Below, in pieces: positions 1 to 22,279 of a stretch of 64,000 nt of DNA; position 1 is the stretch's first letter; every line of letters starts with the position of its first letter. The translations under genes were made by a program, and so were the position numbers. A model generated the notes under the pieces. It worked only from the letters and a program-made list of their open reading frames with translations. It was not told the DNA's origin and ran no database searches. This DNA comes from Eucommia ulmoides (taxonomy: Eukaryota > Streptophyta > Magnoliopsida > Garryales > Eucommiaceae): assembly GCA_016647705.1 (NCBI GenBank), contig CM028327.1, positions 43,960,017 to 44,024,016 of the forward strand. The letters run 5' to 3'.

Positions 1-9861
<9,861 letters not shown>

Positions 9862-10140
9862 CTCTGGTGTCAAAAATCAATCAAATCGAGGTTCTACCTC
9901 ACTTCGATTTTCTCTTATTCGAGGTTTTCCACCGTGAATTTTTCTTGTGCGTGCGCGTGGATAGTGTTGAAAATTCAGAGAGACGAGGGCGACCCCTGTG
10001 AGAGAGAGAAACTGACGGGGGTCACCGGCCGAGGAGAGAGATAGAGAGAGGAGAGAGAAGACAGGGGAAGAGAAATGAGGTGGTTCGTAGGAATCCGTGT
10101 AAGAGGTTTGAGCTCGAGAGTGAATTTTGCTTGGGCCTGG
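9862..10140 (-). promoter_or_regulatory. SEC23 5' leader and core promoter region
   Basis: The 210 bp upstream of the SEC23 ATG are CT-rich on the coding strand (GAGAGA runs on the plus strand at 9999-10072), as is common for plant 5' leaders. A site-II-type TGGGCC (10132-10137; GGCCCA on the coding strand) lies about 275 bp upstream of the ATG. TCP factors bind such sites in many housekeeping promoters. The transcription start is not determined. Confidence 0.45.
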
Positions 10141-10729
10141 ATCTAATGGAGGGGGGGCTAATGCTGGGTTTGGTTTTCAATTTTTTATTATTATAACTCA
10201 TAGCTAGTAATTATTTTATTTCTTTCGGCACTGACCAGCCACTCTTATTTTACTGTGAAAATTATCAATTAAACATAATTAATTTTTATGCACCAATCAC
10301 TTCTTATGTGATCCCGTAAACTAATTCATCCCTCTTAAATGATTTCATAACCTTTTTTATATACAGTGCATCTCTAAAAAGCGCGAAACAATATATGGTA
10401 ATAAATTATTAAAGAAACAAAACGAAACTTAAATTTTTTCCTAATTATAATTGTTGTTCAATGATTTTTTTACACCATAATAATCTATAAATTGTGATTT
10501 TCAAAATGAAATATTAATTTTTATTTTTATACTTTGAATTTTGAATTAGTATGCATATGAATGTTATAAATAATATTAATTATGATGTTAATATTATATA
10601 TAACATTACTATAATCTGTGTGACTCTGTGAGTATTAAATTTAACATCTTATGTAATACAGATATAACATCAATTAATGTTGATCGTAGCATTTTTATAG
10701 GGTTTTTCCTCAAAAAGTCCTATTTTAAA
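10141..10729. other. AT-rich intergenic DNA, nothing recognised
   Basis: No gene, RNA or defined repeat was seen. The stretch is AT-rich with scattered ATATAAC and ATTAAT words. Confidence 0.6.
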
Positions 10730-12985
10730 AAAGGAATATCTTTTTAGGTCCAATACAATAAAAAAATAATTTTTTGTCTCTTTTGAAAAACAAAATTGGC
10801 ACAGCCGTACTACATAAATTGTATGACAAAAATACCCTTGTTCATTCTAAACATAACCCTACCCTCTCTCATCATTTTCCCCTCTCTCTCAACCGACCTT
10901 TGCCCTTTCTCATTCGACCTCTGCCCTCTCTCATCCGACGGCAATTGGTGGCCACATCTGGACGACGATGGCGGCGGCGAGGCATGACGAAGAGCAACAG
11001 CGGTTTGGATGGTGGCGTTGGCGTCACCGTCTTCGCGCTCGGTGGCAAATTGGACCTCGTCACGCTCTTGGAGTTGCCAAATCGAGGGAGGGAGAGAGAG
11101 AGAACTTTAATTTGGCCAGATATGGCAACGATGGTGGTGGCAACGGTGGAAGAGTGGTATGGGAAATGGGGCGACGATGGCGGTCTTCGATCTTTAATTC
11201 CGTTCATCTCTGGCAAACAATCGGCGTAATTGGTACTTTTTTTTCTCTTTGTTCTTCTTTATTTTCCATTTTTGGGTTCTAATTTTGCTGCCGGATCCGG
11301 CTGCTAGTATTTTAAGGCGTAATTTCTTCCAAATCTTTTAGTGTATTCACCCAGATCCATTGTTGTTCTTACTGGATTTATTTTAGATTTTCAAATTGGG
11401 TTTTAGATCTTCAAACTGTTCCCTAAATGGGTATTTTTTTATTATTACCCAAAATTAGAAATCTCGTTTAGAGTTCTAGATTTATTCATGATTCTGTAAA
11501 AACTTCCAATGGCATGATCAAGTGGATATCTACTTAATTTTTTTAATAGATATCCACTTTATTTATTTTTTTACCGCCCCTCCCTGTTCTTGATGTTCTC
11601 TATGATCATTGAACGATTTCAGGTATTCCACCGTCGGTCTTGCTAGAGAAATAAACGATTTCAGGTTTGTTTGTTTTTTCCTTTTTTCGCATTGAATTTT
11701 GATTGATGAAATAATTATGCGTTTCAACTGTTTGGTAGCTTGATAGATGAAGGAAGATAAATGAAATTGAATTAGAATTTTGATATTATTTAGGATAGCC
11801 CAATTAGATGCAAATAAATTCTAACGATTTCTTGATTTATTTGTCTTTTTTATCATTTGTGTGCAAATATTTGTGTTATTTTTTAGTTCAGTAGATATTT
11901 ACTGATTGTTTAGATTTATTGTTTAAATGTTTGAGTTAATTTTTAGTTTAGTTGATATCCACTGATTGTTTTTTAGTGGATATTTACTTATTGATTTTTA
12001 GTAGATATCCACTTATCTACTTATTAAAGACTGATGAAGATGGAGGGAGGGCGACGGCGTGACGATTGGCGAAGATAACGAACATCAATCGTCTTAATTT
12101 TCAACGGATTTTCACTTTAATTTTTTTTTGTGGATTTCCAGTTAGGGGTTAAGTGGATTTATGTATTTTTCTAGTGAAATGTAACTGAAGATTAATATTT
12201 AGTGATTTTTTTTTTTTCTGATTTCTCTAATTTTTTATATTTTAAAATGTTCATAGAATATTTAAAAAAAAAACTAAAATTGAAATTAAATTAAGTGAAA
12301 AATAATGTAAGTGGATATCTACTAAATATAATTAAGTGAATATTCACTTAATGAATATCTAAGTAAATATTCACTTAATTGATTTTTAAAATTATTTTAA
12401 AGGAATTTTTAATTTAAATAGAATTTAATATTTAATTTTTTTATATTTTAAAATGTTTGTAGAATATTTAAAAAAAATAAACTAAAATTAAAATTAAATT
12501 AAGTGAAAAATAATATAAGTAGATATCTACTAAATATAATTAAGTGGATATCCACTTAATGGATATCTAAGTAGATATTCACTTAATTGATGTTTAAAAT
12601 TATTTTAAATAAATTTTGAATTTAAATAGAATTTAATATTTAATTTTTTATATTTTAAAATTTTCATAGAATATTTAAAAAATAAACTAAATTTGAAATA
12701 AAAATAAGTGAAACAGGGTATTTATGATATTTTACAAAAAAAAAAAAAATTAATTGAAATTTTTATTAAAAAATAAAATTTGAGAAAAAATTGAAAATAA
12801 GTGAAATTCTAAATATATATATATATATATATTAATTTTAGGAATCTTGAAAAAATTTGTAACTATTGAAAGGTATTTTAGGAATAATATATATAATGGT
12901 ACTTTTGGAATGAGTGAAAAAACATGGTTCTTAGAAAGTTGTATTTTGAGAAAATGGATCCTCCCAAAAAAAATTCCTAAATTAT
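10730..12985. repeat. Possible non-autonomous transposon with GTGGATATCCAC repeats
   Basis: The left edge (GGGTTTTTCCTCAAAAAGTCC) and the inverted right edge (TTTTGGGAGGATCCATTTTC) are weakly similar, hinting at a terminal-inverted-repeat element of about 2.2 kb. The interior has a GC-richer block at 10920-11230 with GACGACGATGGCGG-type sequence, followed by AT-rich DNA in which GTGGATATCTAC and GTGGATATCCAC motifs recur. Reading frames at 10774-11229 lack an ATG or any recognisable protein. I do not recognise the family. Confidence 0.35.
12231..12716. repeat. Tandem repeat, about 205-bp unit, 2.4 copies
   Basis: The unit starting TTTTTATATTTTAAAATG begins near 12231, 12436 and 12643. Each full copy contains AAGTGGATATC and AAGTAAATATTCACTT (or AAGTAGATATTCACTT) palindrome-like words. 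The second contains the perfect 20-bp palindrome TTAAGTGGATATCCACTTAA. Confidence 0.75.
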
Positions 12986-13594
12986 ATGCGTGCTTAATGT
13001 AACATAACTTACTTATAAAAGTGGTTTGAATGTTGAATGTAACACTCAACTATATTTTGATAATGTATAAGACTGTGTTAATTATAACACGAATTTGAAA
13101 AATAAAAATTCTGAAAGTATCATGTTAAATGTAACATGAATATGAAAACTGAAATTTTAAAAGTACCATGTTGAATGTAACACAAATTTGAAAAAAAAAA
13201 TAGTAAATGTAATATCACTTTGAAAATCTTATTCAGACGAATCTGAATATATGAGTAGATCATAAAAAAATGTGTACAACAATAGTTATTTTGTTTTTAA
13301 TAAAACAATATATTATGAAACCATTGAATATAGAATATCTCAATCCCGCGAATCACATAGGGACAAATTAGTCATGACAATTTCTTCATTTTTTGAAATT
13401 GGGACTAAAAAGGTTCATGCAATCTATGAAATGGGAGTGTTTGGTCTATTATAAACTAATGGGAATATATCGATAATTAGATACTTAATTTAGGCTTAAG
13501 CCGTAATTTTTATTTTTTTTTACAAAATTATTAATTTTTCTATTTAATTCTAAAAATTACTAGGAATTCTTGCATGTCTAAGTGCAGTATATTA
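12986..13594. other. AT-rich intergenic DNA, nothing recognised
   Basis: Short recurring words (TAACATGAAT, TTGAATGTAACAC) near 13030-13200 suggest an old degenerate repeat. No gene is visible. Confidence 0.5.
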
Positions 13595-14185
13595 GGCCCC
13601 GTTTGGTAACCATTTCCATTCCAGAAATTCCTATTCCATTCCCAGATTTTTGGGAATTCTGTTTGGGAATAGCGTTTGGTAATTTTTGTTTCCGTTTCCA
13701 TTTCATTCTCATTTGAGAATTGTGCCCACTGTTTTCTTAAGAAATGAGAAACCAAAAAAAGTTGTTTCTCATTATTCTCATTCCATTCCCAAAACACATG
13801 ACACTATTCACCTACCGGCTGACCACCGTCCGCCGTCGCCGGCCACCGTCCACCGCCACCGGCCACTGTCCGTCGCCGGTCATCTCCGGCTGGAAATTTC
13901 TCGGCCACTTCTGGCCATCGCCGGCGACGGCGCCATTGTCTTCTGGCCGGTGTCGTCGGCGCCACCGCCGTCCGGTCATCGCCGGCGGGGGGCCACCGCC
14001 GTCAAGCCAAAAAAAAAAAAAAAAGATTTTAGGATAAAATAGTTACCAAACACAATTCCCTTCCCAAAACAAAAAAAAAATTATCGTTACCAAACGCGAT
14101 TCTACTCCCAAAAAGAAAACAAAATTTCCATTCCATTCCCATCCCACTGCTGGAATGGAAACAGAAACGGTTACCAAACGCCACC
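13595..14185. mobile_element. PIF/Harbinger-like MITE with a GC-rich core
   Basis: The ends are GGCCCCGTTTGGTAACC and the inverted GGTTACCAAACGCCACC, flanked by the 3-bp duplication TTA (13592-13594, 14186-14188), as in Tourist/PIF elements. It is 591 bp. Its centre (13815-14005) is a GC-rich run built from CCGTCCGCCGTCGCCGG-like words, very different from the AT-rich surroundings. Frames through the core are open but simple and proline-rich, so I call no gene. Confidence 0.75.
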
Positions 14186-14679
14186 TTAATTTTTTAATTT
14201 ACAAGTGTAAAAAGATACTAAATAATATATTCAAATGTAAAAAGATAGTAAATTGTCCAACTAATACAAATGTAAATCCAAAAGAGTTTGGGTTGTAGGA
14301 ATATTGATATTTTCGATTTTGTGTAAATTCGAAAGAATTTTTTAATTTTATTTTTTAAAATATTGTTAAAAATAAAAAATCATGGAATTCGAGGAATGAT
14401 GTGATGGTTAAAATCATGATGCCAATTGGAGCCTATGGCTTTGGACAACTACGAAGGCAGTGTAACCGCCGCATCTTGTCGTGGGCACTGCCGAAGCACA
14501 AGTCATGTAAAAAAGACTTGAGGCAGGTATAACTCACATTTGCAGATTTGTGGGGTACCCTAGGGATATAATACTTCTTCAATCATTGAAAGGAACAAAT
14601 ATTAATTGTTGCTAGAATTTCATAATTCTTGGAGGTCGTTTCTCCAAGAATTTAACATTGGGCAAAAGATAGACATGAA
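14186..14679. other. Intergenic DNA, left margin of the copia relic
   Basis: Nothing certain was found. The block at 14420-14560 is less AT-rich and may be the continuation of the decayed copia element, but no motif confirms this. Confidence 0.4.
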
Positions 14680-15358
14680 GGAGATGTTGGACACCGAGCA
14701 AACTGCACAAACTACAAATATGGAACCAATCATAGTAAATACATCTAGTAAACAAGCTCCTTGTAGATATAGAATAACATTTACTCCTCCTGATAGATAT
14801 ATGGGATATCTTGGCGGAATGATAGGGAAAAGCTACTTCTAGTAGGAGATAAAGATCACATTAACTGTGAGAAGGTGATGTTGGACATCGATAGTGCGAA
14901 GTGGCGAATAATAATGAGATTTGAAATAAACTCAATGTACAATAACCGAGTCTAGACTCTTGTGCATCCACTTGAGGGAATCGTTCTCATTGGGTGTAAA
15001 TTTGTTAATAAATTAGGATGAAAATACATTTTAATGGTGCAAATCTAATTTTAGAAGATGAATGGTTGAAATTAAACTTGTGCTACCTCTTAACCCACTA
15101 ACTTTAGACTTCTTTACATCACTCAACCAACTCAAAGCCTTAGATGAAGAGATGAAATATTCTGAGAGAAATTTTTCGTTTAAAAATTTCGTACTTTCAC
15201 TTTTCAAACAGTTGAATTTAATTATAATTTGTACCCTTTAAGTTTTATATAAACTTTATTAGATAATTTTTTATTATTTACTTTTCTTTTTTTTTTGACA
15301 TTTATAAATTTAAAAAACTATATAGTGCCTCTAAGGATGGAGAATTCCTTGTGGATCG

Positions 15359-17941
15359 TGTCACACCCCACCCCGGACACCCGTCACCCAGGGGCCGGCA
15401 TGACGTTGAAACGACATCACCTGAATATCCAACCAACAAGAACACAAACATATGGATACATACATATTCAATTTCCTAAACAAACCATATGCATCCTCTC
15501 ATATGGGGGACCCAACTAAACAGTGAAAATTAACCAGAATAATTCAACTAACCATATAGTATAATGAAATCAAAACATACCAATCCCGTATAAAAGAATA
15601 TATATAAATGTATTTATCCCAATCACCATATACGATAAAACGCCACATACAATAAAACACTATATACGACAAATCACCACATACAACACCACATCACACT
15701 ACACCATACCACATCACACCACGACTAGCCATGTGATCGTTTTAATCCCACGATCGGAAGTTGCAATGGTACCGTATCACTTGTAGGATATGCCTTCTTA
15801 GCGGGACATAACAACGCTTTACTGAACTATGCCAAGCAGGTGAACAACGCTCCGCTGGACTATGCCAAGTGGGTGAACAACGCTCCGATAGACTATGCCA
15901 AGCAGGTGAAACACCGCTCTGCTGGACTATGTCAAGCAGGTGAATATTCAACACCAACTTCCACCTCACCTCAACAACAACAACTCATTCCTACCTCAAC
16001 AACAACAACTCTGCCCACAATCAACTACATCATCAAATCAATAATATCATCATCAAACTATAACTCAATAAATAATCAATGCTCTTCCGAAGCAGATAAA
16101 ATCAACAGTATCGTCAAATCAATAACAACATCGTCAAACTGCAAATCAATAACATCGACTTCTATTTTCAAAACCAATTTAATTCAAAAATCATGTTTTT
16201 CACTTTCTTTTTAAAAAAACCCACTGATTTCAATAAATCATTTATTTCCATTTTTCTTTAAAAACCAACGAAATTTACATTTTCAAAACACCCAAAATAT
16301 CGTTTGATCCATGTAAGTTATAAAATTCATCCAATTTGAAGTAAACACATTTTTTCATCATATATTTGAAAATAGGTTCACAAGAAGACAGTACGCTCAC
16401 CTAGTTATCTGCTCCGAAAACTTTTACCAACTATCCTCTATCGGTACTCCGGTGCCTGCGAACCTAATAGTGACAGGGCCTAAATTAATATTTTATGCAA
16501 AATAATCTAATTGTGCAATGCAGGCCCTAAGTTCCGTAATTTCCCATTTCCTACATTTTGTTTATGAAAATTATTATTCGGTTAATTTCGCTCCATTACA
16601 AATTACTGAATAAAATTTATTCATGTGAACGGTCTCAAGTATTTATTATCTGCATTTCGACATTTTTGATACTAGTAATTTAAGTTAACAAAACTAAAAT
16701 AAACTTAACGAAAAACATTACCCATTTCGAACCGTTCAAGGGTCGCGAGATGGATTTTAAATTTGTTGGGGTTATTCGTGTAGTTTTCTTTTCTCTTTTT
16801 TTTTTTTTTTTCTCTGTGTTGGTTCAGTTTTCGTCCTGCCGACGCCCCCTTCTCTCTCTACTATTGTCGACCACCAGTGGCCTCCCACGCCTCGCCGATT
16901 CTCACCGCGGGTCCTACACACCACCAATCAACAACTACCACCGCCCACCCCACAACCAAACACGCCTACCCATGAAACCACCAAGCTCACACATACACAC
17001 GCACACGCTGCAACGCATACACACCCATAAAAATTTACGACGAACCAACCAACGAAATAGAATTGATCTCACTTGACTAACTATACACACAAAAAATATC
17101 AGAGAACACACCCACACACGACAATGAAACGGAATATAACACATACCTACATGCACGATGGACACACACACCGAACGGCGACGATCAACCCATCCCACGA
17201 TCACCGGAAGATCGACGACGAACAGAACATTCTCAACCTACCACACACATACGCACGCCGATCACTCCACACATCGCTGGACAATTCTGAGCAGAGCACA
17301 CACCTACGTGACTACGGAAGGAAATAGAGCATACCGAACAACAACGACATGAAGAAGAACACACACACACTCACAGCCTAAACACAACAACAATAATCAC
17401 ACCCTCTCTCACCCACAATCGCCGGACGATCACGAACCTCCGACGACCCTCTCTCTCTCTAGATTTTTGATTTTTCTCCTTCTTTTCAGGCTTGAGGTCA
17501 AGATTTTTATGGATCAATAAATTACATTGGTTTTTGTGAATGGATTTTTGGTTTTTTCTTCACGCCACGTCGCTCCTCTCCCATACCCTCCTGTCTCCAG
17601 CTGAGCTCATGGCATACGCACACACATGCATATATGTATTAATATATAAAAATCTTTTGTTATAATTACTCTTTCCTCCCCACAATTTCTTTAAATTTTC
17701 AATTCAGTTACATTCAACATTTTTAAGATTTTCTTAAATTATAATTTAACCCCTAAGATTTTTAATTAGAAAAATTAAATGCCAATTTACCTCCCAAAGT
17801 TTAGATTGAATGTTTTCTAAATTTTCAATTTTACCCCCAAACTTTTAATTTGAATTTTAATTGATCCAATTTCACTCCAAATTTCTCAATTACTCTAAAA
17901 TGCAACTAAAATGACGTCTGTGCTACGATTGAGGTCTTACA
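15359..17941 (+). mobile_element. Solo LTR (2.58 kb) inserted in the copia relic
   Basis: The element starts TGTCACACCCCACCCCGG, ends GAGGTCTTACA, and is flanked by the exact 5-bp duplication GATCG (15354-15358 and 17942-17946). TG...CA ends and a 5-bp duplication indicate an LTR retrotransposon. No pol or gag is found inside, so I read it as a solo LTR left by recombination, probably Gypsy-type. Orientation is inferred from the TGTCAC start. It contains a 33-bp tandem repeat at 15808-15942 and a CA-rich region at 16980-17400. Confidence 0.75.
15808..15942. repeat. 33-bp tandem repeat inside the solo LTR, four copies
   Basis: The repeating unit is GGTGAACAACGCTCCGCTGG followed by ACTATGCCAAGCA. 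Four slightly diverged copies lie head to tail. This explains the repetitive peptide-like frames here, which are not genes. Confidence 0.85.
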
Positions 17942-18129
17942 GATCGATCAGAAAAAACTAGATTCAAATGGTAAAGTAGACATGTTCAAGGCCAGACTGG
18001 CGGATGAATGATATATTTAGCGTCAAGGAGTTAACTATGAGTATACTTTTTGTCAAAGAATTAGCTATAGTTGTATACCGCGACTATAAAATATAGCAGA
18101 CGACTTCCCTTAATGGAAACATAGAGTAA

Positions 18130-18828
18130 GGGCTTGTTTGATAACAACTTAATTTTTAAGTGCTGAAAATTTAAGTGCTGAAAATTAAGTGCTAAAATTT
18201 TAAGTGCTGAAAATTTAAGAAAGTTGTTTGATAAAATTGTGCTGAAAATAAAGTGCTGAATTTTTTTTATTTGTTTGATAAGTATAAAATTTGTATGCTA
18301 AAAATTATTTAATTTGCATAACTACCTTTGAATTAAGATAATGTGAAGAAGAAAAAAAATTGAGAACAAAACAATAAAATCAGGGTGCCATTTTAAAAAA
18401 AAAAATATATTAAAATTAAAAGTAGAAATTAACCTAAAAATATGTAAATATTATGTGTTTTTTATGTAGTTTGATTACTTAAATTAAATTATAACAATAA
18501 TTTAAATATAAAATAAAATTAAAATCATAAAATAATCCAAAATTAATTCAATTCTCATTAATCATAATTTTAATTAAACCCTCGTAGGGGATCAAGGGTA
18601 AAATGGTCAAAATATAAAAAAAAATTAAGTGAAAAATAATGGAATGCATTAAGCAAAATAAAATAAGTAAGAGATTTTAACTTAATTTTTTATTCACATT
18701 TTGACTTAATTTTTAAATTAACTTAATTAATTAAGTGATATTAATTACATTTATCAAACAAACTTAATTAATTAAGTACTTAATATAATCAGTTTTAAGT
18801 ACTTAATTTTTTTTTATCAAACATGCCC
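18130..18828. mobile_element. Tourist-like (PIF/Harbinger) element inside copia RT
   Basis: It starts GGGCTTGTTTGATAA, ends TTATCAAACATGCCC, and is flanked by the 3-bp duplication TAA (18127-18129 and 18829-18831). It is 699 bp, AT-rich and non-coding, with TTAAGTGCTGAAAA repeats near the left end. Deleting it with one TAA joins the copia frame across the gap. The 2.98-kb element at 46208-49188 has the same termini. Confidence 0.8.
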
Positions 18829-20018
18829 TAAATGATTTATTTGCATCAACTAGAGGGGTCGTAGCCAAAAGGTATGCAAATTGCAGAAGTTCATTTATAA
18901 ACTTAAGCAAAGTTCTAGAAGTTAGAACATTTGTTTTGATGAGACAATCAAATCATTTGGTTCCTTCCAAAACATGGATGATCCATGCATGTACAACAAA
19001 TGAATGGAAAGGCTATATGGTTCCTAATGCATGTTATACATTGATGACATTCTACCGCTTGAAAATAATGTATGAATGTTATCAATTACAAAAGTATGAT
19101 TTTCTCAAACTTTCTCCATAAAGGATTTTGGAAAATCATCATATATACTAAGCATAAAAGTCTATAGAGATATATCTACAATGATGTTTGGTTTATCCCA
19201 ATCGAGTTACATAAATAGCGATTCAACATGGAGAATTCCAAAAGAGATTTCCTACCAGTCTGATTCAGAATTCATCTCTACAAGAAGACGAGTCCTCAAT
19301 CTTCTGAACAGAAAATTACAATGAGTGAAATTTTGTACGCTTTAGTAGTTGGAAGTCTCATGTACACAATGCTATATACTAGGTCCCAAATCAATCACAT
19401 TGTATTAACCAATAGATATCAGAAGGATCCAAGTTTGAAATGCTAGAAGGCTATAAAGTGGATCCCAAAGTACTTGGGAAGGACTAAAGATAAATTTCCA
19501 GTTTATGGAGGATAGAAAATGAGAGTTGAAGGTTGTACTGATTCGGATTTTTAATCCGATATGGATGACCAAAAATCAACTCCGAGATATGTATTTAACC
19601 TAAATGGTAGGGTCATTACATGGAGAAGTTGTTCTACAACTGCCTATTCCACTACTAAGGTCGAGTACATTGTCGCTTCCGATGCAGCTAAGGGAGGTAA
19701 ATGGATTAACAAGTTTATTTATGAACTTCACTTGGTTCTGATCATCGAGTCACCGATACTTCTATATCGTGACAACAATGGTGTTATAGCTTAAGCAAAA
19801 GAACAGAGATCTTATCAGAAATCCAAACACATAATTAAGCGATGCTTCTATTTGATTCATGAGATCATCGGGAAGACGATGAAAAAGTTAGGAAAATAGA
19901 TACAACGGATAATGTAGCAGATCCACTCACTAAGGTTGTGACTTTATAGAAGTAAGATCGGCATCTTCTAAAGATGGGTATTAATATTGTCCCGATTGGC
20001 TAAGTGCTAGTAGGAGAT

Positions 20019-20662
20019 TGTTGGATGCAAGTAATCGTTCTCAATTTTGTACCAAAAATTTACTCCAGATCTATAATTTTGTTATTGTTTTTTTATCAAA
20101 TTTTAATTAGTAATACAAAATATGATTTTTGTAGACAACAACTAAAAAAATAAAGAAATAGTAAAATGGGGCGAAATCGTGATCCAATCACAATAATAGT
20201 GGATTGCGGGCGCAACCCATACCAAAGGTTGTGTGCCTTCGGTCAGCGGGTCGCAGGCGCGACATGCCGAGTCGAACCCGTGACCCAGGTCCGTGAATCG
20301 TTACAATTCAGTATTTAGGGGCAATTAAAGGAATTAAAAAGAGGATTCTTTTCGGCAAAAAATGGGTGATTCGTTTATTGTTATGTGGGGGGTTTTCATT
20401 CTTCATATATTTTATTTTATATTCATTCTTCTTATTTTTGGGGGGAAGCCTTCAGTTTGGAACTTCAGTAGACACCATTTTTTCGACACAAAAACTCCAT
20501 GGAAGCTAGGGAAACTGGGGAGAAAACGAATACCACATCTATGAGCAGCTAAGTCATTATAGCTGGTTAGGGATGTATTTGTTTTAGATTTTTCAGTGTA
20601 GTTCTATTCTTGTTTTAATTATTATTTTATTTTATTTGTGTGTAAAGTTAATATAGCAAATA
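20019..20662. other. Probable degenerate copia 3' LTR and flanking DNA
   Basis: The segment starts TGTTGGATGCAAG immediately after the copia polypurine-like tract, where a 3' LTR should begin. Its right end was not located. A GC-richer patch lies at 20165-20300. No gene was recognised. Confidence 0.45.
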
Positions 20663-21146
20663 TGTAATACTCCGAAAATTTATATCTCTAAAATTATTAT
20701 TTTATATAAGTTTAATATTTTTAGGGACGATTTTGTAAATTTATGGCATAAATATATACTTGCTAATTTTTGGAGTTAAATGTTAAATTTATATTTTTGA
20801 AAATATTATTTTATATGAGTTTAATATTTTTGTGTTGATTTGTATATTATGAAAATTTATAATAAATATTTGATAATTTTAGAGAGACAAGTGTAATTAT
20901 TGAATTTAATATGAATTAGTTTATAATTAAGGGGTGTTAAAGCTAATTTCTCAATTCTTAACCTAAGTAAATCAATTGTGACCAAGGAAAAATAAAACAA
21001 ATAGGAAAAAAACATTGACCATATTTCTATCGTATAGGTGGCGGGTGCATGCATGTGTACATATAAAATAATAATAAACAATAATAGGAAGAAGGGGGCT
21101 CATAATAATCCATGGAAACGAACAGTGATAGGTTGAGGGTTTCGTT

Positions 21147-21189
<43 letters not shown>

Positions 21190-22155
21190 GTATCTTGGGA
21201 ATTAGCTTCGGTTCATCTGAAAAAAATATATATATACACGTTAAATAATTCTTGGAGCGAGTAAAATATTTCGGTTCGGATTTCATATAGAAATTCTAAC
21301 TCTTTTAATATTTGTATTTAATTTTTTTATTGTGTGATTCATGTTGATATTATTATTAAATTTTAACTGTTAAATTCCATAAAATGATTATGATTATGTG
21401 AAAATTATATGAAAATTATGTCAATGTGTTTTAGTTGTCGCATTAATTAAATACATGTATTAGAGGGGTTGGAGTTCTACTAAACGTTGACTCACAACCC
21501 CACAGTTTTGATTGTAGAGCCGGTGAGAACGAAACGATGACAAGAATTATATTAGAATTTTTGTTTGTAATAATTGTAGTTAATATTTACCGTTGTAAAA
21601 ACTGATTCGATAAATTGAATATAATTATTGTCGTCGTATTGTAAAATTTAAATCAATAATTATAATTATCGCCATAATTGTATATTAAATTACAAATTTA
21701 AACGTTAGCATTAAATTGACCGGTGCTATGAATTTATTTGGGTATTTAAAAATAATGCGGCAACAAGAATTTCAACTGAATTTCTAATTAATTTGTAACA
21801 GTTGAATTTATTATTTACCGGTGTAAAAAATTGATCAATTAATTCGATATTTGTGATTGTCGTCATTGTTTGTAAAACTTCTCATATTAATTTGAAATAA
21901 ATTATTGGTTATTCGGTTGGATTTAAATTGTAATTAATATATTTATTAGTTACCGTTGTAGAATCGACAATTAAAAATTTTCGTCGTTGCATAGTAAATT
22001 AAAATATTTTCATAAGACGAATTATTAATTACTGGAGGACGTCGCATTATAAATTTACAAAAAATTTTAGAAAAAAAAATTGGTCAACCGGATTTTGGTA
22101 TAAATTTTCAAATGGGAGAAACCGAGTGCGTGGCCCTGGGAAACCGGACCGTTAT
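20663..22155 (+). mobile_element. Probable solo LTR (1.49 kb)
   Basis: It starts TGTAATACTCCGAAAATT, a common start of Gypsy-type plant LTRs, and ends GGACCGTTATA. The flanks AAATA (20658-20662) and AAAGA (22156-22160) match in 4 of 5 bases. The terminal CA would have mutated to TA. Repeated ATTATTTACCG(T/G)TGTAAAAA and GTCGTC words occur inside. No coding domain was seen. It carries a (TA)n microsatellite at 21151-21187. Confidence 0.5.
21151..21187. repeat. (AT)n microsatellite
   Basis: An uninterrupted alternating A/T run of about 37 bp inside the probable solo LTR. Confidence 0.9.
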
Positions 22156-22279
22156 AAAAGATATTCATGTTATTACATTGTTCATCCAACCAATCCATGT
22201 TCTTATCATTTTATAAATGTTATAAATAAATTATTGGTATTTGTGAGTTAGATATAATCCTTGTGGTTTAGATCTAAAT

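Larger units (their letters stand above)
14680..20018 (+). pseudogene. Ty1/copia retrotransposon relic, broken by two nested insertions
   Basis: Stops and shifts litter the frame, but copia pol landmarks appear in order. The RT entry (AKWRIIMRFEINSMYNN, then GIVLIGCK) is at 14900-15010, and KKLDSNGKVDMFKARL is near 17955. The RT block FDETIKSFG, the catalytic YIDD (about 19037-19048) and FSIKDFGKSSYIL follow. RNase H is at 19561-19900 (STPRYVFNLNGRVITWRS, TKVEYIVASDAAKGG, LYRDNNGVIA, then DNVADPLTK). A polypurine-like GTAGGAGAT ends at 20018, after which TGTTGG opens a probable 3' LTR. A solo LTR (15359-17941) and a Tourist-like element (18130-18828) interrupt it; removing each restores copia order. 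About 340 bp at 15020-15350 does not fit the pol order and may be a third insertion. It cannot encode a working protein. Confidence 0.8.

Noticed and set aside
10774-11229. Plus-strand open frame of about 150 codons
   Set aside because: It starts on TTG, is low in conserved content, and overlaps open frames on both strands in a repeat-like GC patch; no family motif is visible.
12231-12716. CRISPR-like repeat array
   Set aside because: The unit is about 205 bp without unique spacers, and the genome is a plant nuclear one.
16750-17352. Several open frames rich in His and Thr
   Set aside because: They come from CA-rich simple sequence inside the solo LTR and have no conserved features.
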